DNA from: Beverwykella pulmonaria
Taxonomy: Eukaryota > Ascomycota > Dothideomycetes > Pleosporales > Melanommataceae
Direction of reading: 5' to 3'
DNA length: 64,000 nucleotides
Assembly: GCA_001599595.1 (NCBI GenBank)
Contig: BCHH01000019.1
Coordinates: 126,411 to 190,410, forward strand
Part shown: one piece after another, positions 57,603 to 64,000 of the stretch
Layout: the number at the start of each line of letters is the position of its first letter
Position numbering within the stretch: position 1 is the first letter of the stretch
Notes under the pieces: model-generated
Seen by the model: the letters and a program-made list of their open reading frames with translations, nothing else
The model's database searches: none
What the model was told of the DNA's origin: nothing
Program-made: the position numbers and the translations under genes

Positions 57603-58031
57603 GGGGCTAGATGAGAGTGGTTTACGATGTATTTGATACCCATAATTGTAGACCTAACATCTCAATTACTTTCCCAGCCTATTTGTTCTCCATGTCACGA
57701 TAATTCATCTCATGCACCTCCGCACCAGGCCTAAGCCACAATTCACCGAGCAAGAAGAGATAGAAGCAATTATAAATCTGGCACTAGTGCTCAAGCCTTT
57801 TAACTCACCATTGACATTCTGAGAGTTACCTTCACTAATTTCCTCTCAATTATACCTACGCATAGTGCCGACAGGGTGGTTTAGCGTATCTGCACATTCA
57901 GTGTATAGCCATCCCCGAGGTCTGGATTTGGTACTATGATCAGATCATTTTATCTCTCCATTGGAAACATGGAATCGAGAGGAGGATGGTCTACCAGTTC
58001 TGTATACTATTCACCATGCCGACGTGGTGGT
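57603..58031. other. Intergenic
   Basis: About 430 nt of convergent 3' sequence. Nothing recognised. Confidence 0.5.
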
Positions 58032-58672
58032 TCAACGTTCTCGGATAGTCCATGCATTACCATCCCCGAGGACCTCCACTTCTTTCTCTTCAACCTCAAC
58101 TTCCTCGTCGACGGGCTCAATCTCACAGACATCTTTAACCATTTCTTCCATTTCGTTTTTGGCCTACAGCAACCAACTGACGTTAGCAAATCGTCGCCCA
58201 CGAACGACCGATCGAAATCAGCGCTCACATACCATGCTCCCGTCCGTAGCTCACTCCATTTTTACCTCATCCCAAGACTCCTTGTGCTCAGACTCTTCTA
58301 GAATAGTCATGCTGATGTTCTATATTCACCCTATTAGCCTCACCCTATGCAAACCATATTGTTCCTCTCCAAGGCACTTACCGAGCTGATTCCATCGCCG
58401 TTGTTCTCGGGCCTCTTAGCCAGGATGACGAATTCATGAAGCATTCCGAACTTCAGGACCCCTGAGTCCAGAGCGTCGTCAAATCCATCGTCTAGCATGA
58501 TTTCCGTGACAGTAGCAGCAAGCTCTGGCGAGTGCTGGAGAGTAGAGAGGAAGTAGTACATGTCATCGCTCTATGTGGCGCGGTAGATAACCTGGCCGGG
58601 GAAGAGGTGACGGGGAGAGTTAGAATGGATGTTAGAGGGGAGAGAGATGGGAAAGGAGTATGACATGTTCAT
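58032..58672 (-). pseudogene. Small three-exon gene interrupted by one in-frame TAG
   Basis: Exons 58672-58382, 58319-58266, 58163-58032 join in phase to 158 codons. The frame reads MSYSFPISLPSNIHSN, PRHLFPGQVIYRAT, a TAG at 58573-58571, then SDDMYYFLSTLQHSPELA, MLDDGFDDALDSGVLKFGML, and after the introns ILEESEHKESWDE and an acidic end (EPVDEEVEVEEKEVEVLG). The sequence before and after the TAG is continuous in character, so a glutamine codon changed by one C-to-T step is the simplest reading. Alternatively the gene starts at the ATG 58561, leaving about 120 residues. No family recognised. Confidence 0.5.
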
Positions 58673-59607
58673 GTTGCTCGTCTTTTTGGAAAGTCTGTGC
58701 GGTATTTGTATTAGCTTGAGTCCGATTAGATGAGGGATATTCACCTACAAGTGATATAAGCTAGGATGATATGCTGGATATCATGGCTTGTGTATATGTG
58801 CCCTACTACTTAGAAGTCAGTCAATATGTAATGTGGGTGTGTGTGTGTGTGAATGGCGGGGCCGTTCGCATAATAGCACAATATCAAACCCGATATACTT
58901 GAGAGTCCTCAAAAACTTGGGAGCATTCACCTCGAACAGCGCAAGCTTGGATACTTAGATAATCGGGGATTGGTATAGCAGAGAATCCAAATTGTGGTAG
59001 AATATTGTAACGGTTTCGGCTTGTCCTGATGTAGCTAGCTGATCAAGGTCAAACGGCTTATAAACTGCTCTGACTTGATCCCTCCTAGAACAGCGCAGTC
59101 GTCATTTGATCATTGTCTCCCATCAGAAAATCCTTACAAATATCGAGGGGAGGATTAAAGTTTGTGAGAGTTTGCGAATAGAAGTCGCCGAGTTGAGCCA
59201 GGATCTGCCAATGACGTTAGCCCGTTCTTGACATCTGAACGCACACGATGTCCAACCCTCTTCGCCAAGAGCTAACCCTGCCTCAGGGAACCACGCTTAA
59301 CAATTGAAAGCACGATCAGTGTGAGGCGTCAGTGTTATATATTTTATCTGACTCCTGGCCGCTTGTGTTTTCTTTATAACGGACTGACTGTCTTTAGGGG
59401 TCAGTAGGACATTGAACGTTGCATGTGCTAGAGGGAAAGGTTTAGTGTGTATCTTCATGACAAAGAATTTTGATTGAACGCCTAAATTGGCATGACTCAT
59501 ATATTGCCAGCATCTATATGCCTATGCCCTGTGTCTACTCATCGTCTATCCTGTCAGTTCTTCCATAGCCAAAGGACCGTAACAACAATTAGATATTAAC
59601 CACAGAA
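58673..59607. other. AT-rich intergenic with GT microsatellite
   Basis: About 930 nt. A (GT)n tract lies at about 58837-58852. No gene was seen. Confidence 0.5.
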
Positions 59608-61440
59608 TCATGCCAGCAGATAAATCCGTCCCTCAAATGGTTCCAGCATCTTCTCCTCGACGTCCCCAACACTCGACACTAACAGGTTCATCCTATCGCT
59701 CTTCAACACATCCGGCACTTTCCACGCCCTGCTCTCCTTCGTAAAATTACAAACAACCACCGCCGTCCGTTCCCTCCATCTCTTCGCATACACAAAAAAG
59801 TCCCTATCCTCTAACCCCAGTACTTCAAACTCCCCATGCACAAACAAATCATTATACTCTTTCCTCAACCTCAACATCTTCTTCCAGAACGCCAAAACGG
59901 AGTTCTTGTCTGATTGTTGCTGTTTAGCGTTGCATACTGCTGTGTCATCAAGGGGTCGCATCCAGGGGGTGTTAGAAGAAAAGCCAGCGTGGGGGGTGTC
60001 GGACCAGGAGATGGGGACGCGGGCGTGATCTCGCGCGAGGTGTTGGAGAGAGGTTTTGGCCGAGGCGAGGGCGGGGGCGGAGTGGGAGGTGCGGTCTGCT
60101 ACCATCTTGTACTATAAGCAGTACATATTAGTTTCTGGTGTTGTGAGGGAGAATGGTGCAGGGTTGAGGCTTACGTAGTTGGTCGAATCCACGTCCTTGT
60201 ACTCGCTCATGTCCCACTCGATCGGGAAATTCACCATGCCCAACTCCTGGCCTTGATAAATGAACATGGTTCCTGTCAGGGCAGCCATCATCAGCGCCAA
60301 CATCTTCCCGCTCGCCACCCTATGCTCCGGGCTATCGCTCGCGAACCTCGAAATCGACCTTGCCTGATCGTGATTCTCGAGGAACACGGTAGTCCAGCCA
60401 TCGTTCCCCTTGACCAAATCCTGCGTGCGCTGGATCGCTGACTTGAAGTCAGGGAGCTCCCAGTTGAAGGGAGTGGTTTGGAATTTGTACGGACCCTGAC
60501 CGATGTCCACAACGTCGAATTGGAAGACCATGTTTAGTTGTTTTTCCTTCGCGGAGACGTATTTGAGGACTTTGGAGAGCTCGGGGGTGTGTGGGCATTC
60601 GCCAACGGTCATGGCGTCGTAGCGTTCGAGGATTGTGTTCATCTCGGAAAGATACTCGTGCATCCGGGGTCCGTTGCAGTACTGGTATCCAGCGAACTGC
60701 CACTCGCTGCCTGCATCGGTGATCGGCGCATCCGACATATCGCCCTTCGAGTACATGTTCACCGTATCAACTCGGAATCCATCAACGCCCCGCTCGAGCC
60801 AGAACTCCATGGCGCTCTTGTAGATGGCTTTGCGCGTCTCCTCGTTCTCCCAGTTGAGGTCCGGCTGCTCGGGACAGAAGAGGTGGAGGTAGTATTCCTG
60901 GGTGAGCTCATCCCATTCCCAGACGCTGCCCATAAAATTGCCAAGCCAGTTGTTGGGGGGTTTGCGGACGCCGTTGACGTAACGAGCTGGACGCCAGATG
61001 TACCAGTCGCGCTTAGGGTTCGTTTTGGAGGAGCGGGATTCTTGGAACCATTTGTGCTGCAGTCATTGTTAGTGGCTATTCAAATGTAGCCTGGCGAAAG
61101 GGGAGCGTACTTGATCGGACGTGTGGTTGACCACAAGATCCAAGATGATCCTCATGTCTCTCTTGTGACATGCCTCGATCAGGGTCTCCATATCCTGGAC
61201 CGTTCCGTACGGAGGATACACATTCTCATAATCAGAGACGTCGTATCCCATGTCGACCTGAGGACTGTCGTACATGGGACAGATCCACACAATGTTCACA
61301 CCGATCGACTTGATATAATCGAGCTCGGAGATGATGCCACCCAGGTCACCAATGCCATCTCCGTTGGAGTCTTTGAAGCTGGCGGGGTAGATCTGATAGA
61401 CGATGCCATCCTTCCACCACTTTCGCTCTGTGACAGTCAT
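59608..61440 (-). CDS. GH13 alpha-glucosidase (maltase / oligo-1,6-glucosidase type)
   Basis: Hydrolyses maltose or isomaltose-type sugars; no signal peptide, so intracellular. Exons 61440-61111, 61056-60175, 60111-59608 give 571 residues. GH13 motifs in order: [26 protein letters not shown] (region I), [14 protein letters not shown] with nucleophile Asp207 (region II), TVGECPH with acid/base Glu263 (region III), FLENHDQAR with Asp340 (region IV), and YQGQELGM. The C-terminal beta domain ends FEGRIYLLA. Region II and the motif order match fungal maltases of the MAL type. Specificity between maltose and isomaltose depends on a residue beside the nucleophile (Thr/Val here: VDTVN), but sequence alone does not settle it. 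It faces away from a sugar transporter gene 1 kb upstream, so the two are probably co-regulated. Confidence 0.93.
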
Positions 61441-62469
61441 TATTATGTACGGGGAGACAAGTAGATGAAAGATTCAAGAAGACGTGGTCGTGGGAGAACG
61501 AGGAAGCAAAGGAATGGTCTCACTTGAATGTGGCTTGCCGAGGACCCTCATACCTCCTTATACCCTTCGTGTAGCCCTAAAGGTGGGGTTCATAGTGGGA
61601 ACAGCGATCCCACACCTGTCCAACCACAACATCAAACACTACGGCAAATCGCTCATGACGACAATCCTGTGCAGTAGCGGAGATTCTCTGCCCATCATTC
61701 GCTTGAAGTCGGGACGATAGGAGGATAGAGAGACGTAACGACGAGACATCCCAGGAAAGCGGTTTCAATGGTTCGCGTGCTGCAGGCGAGACGTTTACTT
61801 TTCTCCAAGATCTGCGGGACGACTAAGAAGTCTATCGATCGCGCGAGATGATCCCCACGCAATGTTCAATTCCAATTGGGGTGCGCTCGGACCGAGTCAT
61901 GGACGAACACTTCGGGCCGACTTTACACAAATCACAGCCTTAGCTCGGCAGGCCCGTTAGAACTTTCGGGGCTTTCTCCGCCCCCAGATGGCGCTAGAGG
62001 AGATCTTGCATGTCCTTGTCTTCGCGTCCGCTCACTTCATGCAATCATCTGTGCAACCGTTCCGCGGTCCGACAGCTCATCAATCACATGCCATCCGAGT
62101 CGCCTAAGCTTGTGCCTCCCCCGCCAGCTTCCCCAGATCCAGGTCCGGGAGGAGGGTTGGATAGAGTGGAGTTGCAAGGGGACTGGAGATGGCGGGGGAC
62201 TTCTTGCGCTATTTTCTCCCTCTCCACACCATCAGCGTGCATACCCTCCTTGTTGGAGCTTGGACGAAAAGTGTAGCTGTGCGTCTTGATGCGATTCATT
62301 TGTATAAGTATTGGATGACATCTCGCTGGAGTGGTGGGGCATTGAGTGCAATTCCAAGCATCTCAGCTACAAGAGGTGGTCTTTTCGAGAACCTTACACT
62401 TTGACTTTCATCCTTCAATTGAGCAAACCCTCCTACCCCAATTGAGCCTGGAGTTGTTCCTGCAACATC
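61441..62469. promoter_or_regulatory. Shared divergent promoter, maltase / sugar permease
   Basis: 1.03 kb between start codons. Candidate regulatory sites: CTCGGACCGAG at 61886-61896, a perfect inverted repeat of CGG with one spacer base, of the kind bound by Zn2Cys6 factors; nearby CGGGCCGA at 61913-61920. CreA-like cores (SYGGRG) on the minus strand: GTGGGG at 61853-61858 and CTGGGG at 61982-61987. These assignments are by pattern only. Frames at 61876-62289 have no protein-like character. Confidence 0.55.
61886..61896. promoter_or_regulatory. CGG inverted repeat (possible Zn2Cys6 activator site)
   Basis: CTCGG-A-CCGAG is an 11-bp palindrome between the maltase and permease genes. Many fungal Zn2Cys6 factors bind CGG triplets in inverted orientation. 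The known AmyR and MalR consensus spacings differ from this, so the factor is not identified. Confidence 0.45.
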
Positions 62470-64000
62470 ATGGATGCCACTCGCCGAAACTCGTCGGTCG
62501 TCGCGGTGGACACTGAGCAGTTTCGCCGCATGTCCATCAACAACCCTGACATCGCCAATCTCTCCGAAGATGCCGCAAAGGCCACAAAGGCGGAACATAG
62601 CATGACCCTCATGCAGGGTCTGAAGCTGTACCCCAAGGCTGTAGGCTGGTCTGTCCTTCTCTCTGCGGCGATTATCATGGAAGGCTTCGACATTGTTCTC
62701 ATCGCCAATCTTCTCGCTCTCCCGGCTTTCAAGCGCGCGTTCGGCGAACAGCTCCCTGACGGTTCGTACGAACTGACCGCTGCCTGGCAATCTGGTCTCA
62801 CAAACGGCGCCTACGTTGGGGAGATTCTCGGTCTCATGATCAACGGTATCATTGCGGAACGTTACGGCTTCAAGAAGACTATGATCGGTGCCCTCAGCGC
62901 TGTCACGTGTCTGATCTTCATCGTCTTCTTCGTGCAGAGCATCGAGCAGCTTCTCGTGGGACTGATCCTTATGGGAATCCCATGGGGTGTTTTCCAAACG
63001 CTGACCTGCACCTACGCTGCCGAAGTTGTCCCCGTTGCGCTCCGCGCCTACTTGACAACTTACGTTAACCTCTGCTGGGTCATCGGCCAATTCCTGGCTT
63101 CTGGCGTGCTCAAGGGTGTCTCTGATATTGACAGCCAGTGGGCTTACCGCATTCCCTACGCCTTGCAATGGATCTGGCCCGTTCCCCTCATCATTGGCAT
63201 TGCCTTCGCTCCCGAATCTCCATGGTGGCTTGTCCGCAAAGAGCGATATGAAGATGCGAAGAAGGTGCTTGGCCGCCTGACATCTCGCAACCGGGACACC
63301 AATTTCAACGCCGACGAGACGATTGCTATGATGAAGCATACCAACGAACTCGAGAAGGCCGCGTCGGAAGGCGGATCGTACATCGACTGCTTCAAGGGCA
63401 CCGATCTCCGCCGCACAGAGATCTGCGCAATGACTTGGTTTGTGCAAGCTTTCTGCGGCTCAAGTTTCATGGGGTTCTCGACGTACTTCTTTGAGCAGGC
63501 TGGTCTGGATACTTCGAACGCTTTCAGCATGAGTCTGGGACAGTACTCTCTCGGTGCTGTTGGTGTCTTCATGGCGTGGTTCTTGTAAGTTCCTCCCAGT
63601 CCGATTTGAATGATGCAATGCTGACCACTTAACAGAATGGGCCGTGTTGGGCGCCGAACTCTCTATCTCTGGGGCCAGCTGATCATGTGCTGCCTGCTCC
63701 TCATCATCGGCTTTATCGGAATTGTTCCGCGTGGAAACGCTGGAGCGCAGTGGGGAATCGGTGCTATGTTGCTCGTCTTCACAGCAGTGTATAACTCGAC
63801 CGTCGGCCCTGTCTGCTACTCTCTTGTCGCCGAAATGCCGTCGACCCGTCTGCGCCAGAAGACCGTTGTTCTAGCCCGCAACTTCTACAACATCGCCTCC
63901 ATCATTGGCAACATTCTTACGCCCCGCATGTTGAACCCGGGAGCCTGGAATTGGGGCGCGAAGTCTGCCTTCTTCTGGGCTGGAACGTGCTTCTTGTGCC
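62470..64000 (+). CDS. MFS sugar:H+ symporter, maltose-permease type (3' end outside window)
   Basis: Plasma-membrane sugar transporter of the major facilitator family. Exons 62470-63584 and 63636 to beyond the window edge; 493 residues visible. Features: hydrophilic N-terminus (about 60 residues), TM1 with MEGFDIVLIANLLALPAF, the NGAYVGEILGL / GIIAERYGFKKTM pair (TM2 and loop 2-3 signature), YLTTYVNLCWVIGQF, the PESPWWLVRKER signature after TM6, and NMGRVGRRTLYLWG-type loop 8-9 motif made across the intron (MGRVGRRTL). The MEGFDI motif and the N-terminal SINNPDIANLSEDAAKATKAE-like segment resemble fungal alpha-glucoside (MAL) permeases. It is divergent from a GH13 maltase, which supports maltose or a related disaccharide as substrate. 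About 40-60 C-terminal residues lie outside the window. Confidence 0.93.

Noticed and set aside
1..64000. CRISPR array, prophage, rRNA or tRNA genes
   Set aside because: No regularly spaced repeats, phage genes or recognisable RNA-gene sequences were seen; the genome is eukaryotic. A tRNA scan was not possible by eye and could still find one.

Overview
This is nuclear DNA of a filamentous ascomycete (Pezizomycotina), most likely a Dothideomycete. Genes are dense, on both strands and not in operons. Introns are short (about 48-60 nt) with GTANGT-type donors, CTAAC/CTGAC-like branch sites and CAG/TAG acceptors. The families present (Mug190-type SMP/C2 protein, Clr5-domain protein, Zn2Cys6 factors, Fmp32, mS41/Fyv4, GH13 maltase) are fungal. 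Genus and species cannot be named from this sequence. Every exon structure below was read by hand from splice signals and frame continuity.

Left part (1-21.4 kb): the 3' part of pyruvate carboxylase; a CDK7/Kin28-like kinase divergent from mitoribosomal protein mS41; an unrecognised six-span membrane protein divergent from a secreted class-3 lipase; a TPS3/TSL1-type (TslA-like) trehalose-complex subunit; a frame-disrupted gene-like locus; a small four-span membrane protein; and a Mug190-like lipid-transfer protein with SMP and two C2 domains.

Middle part (21.4-35.6 kb) looks like an accessory island. It holds AT-rich intergenic DNA, degenerate repeats, a gene with a C-terminal Zn2Cys6-like cluster, a 96-residue two-exon small protein and a large Clr5-domain gene. 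Several gene relics lie here: a HeLo/pseudokinase-like pseudogene with three in-frame stops and a frameshift, an unrecognised broken frame, and a partial tandem copy of the Clr5 gene.

Right part (35.6-64 kb): two Zn2Cys6 transcription factors head to head across a 2.6 kb gene-free stretch; diphthamide J-protein Dph4; a 14-3-3 gene with four micro-exons; mitochondrial Fmp32/DUF1640; a WW + PhoD-like phosphatase divergent from a Gln/Pro-rich protein; a small gene interrupted by one in-frame TAG; and a divergent maltase / sugar:H+ symporter pair that looks like a MAL utilisation locus. The symporter runs off the right edge.

No rRNA, tRNA, CRISPR array or intact transposon was recognised. The least ordinary material is the cluster of decayed genes at 27.6-34.1 kb, the micro-exon structure of 14-3-3, and the MAL-like divergent pair with a CGG inverted repeat between the genes.
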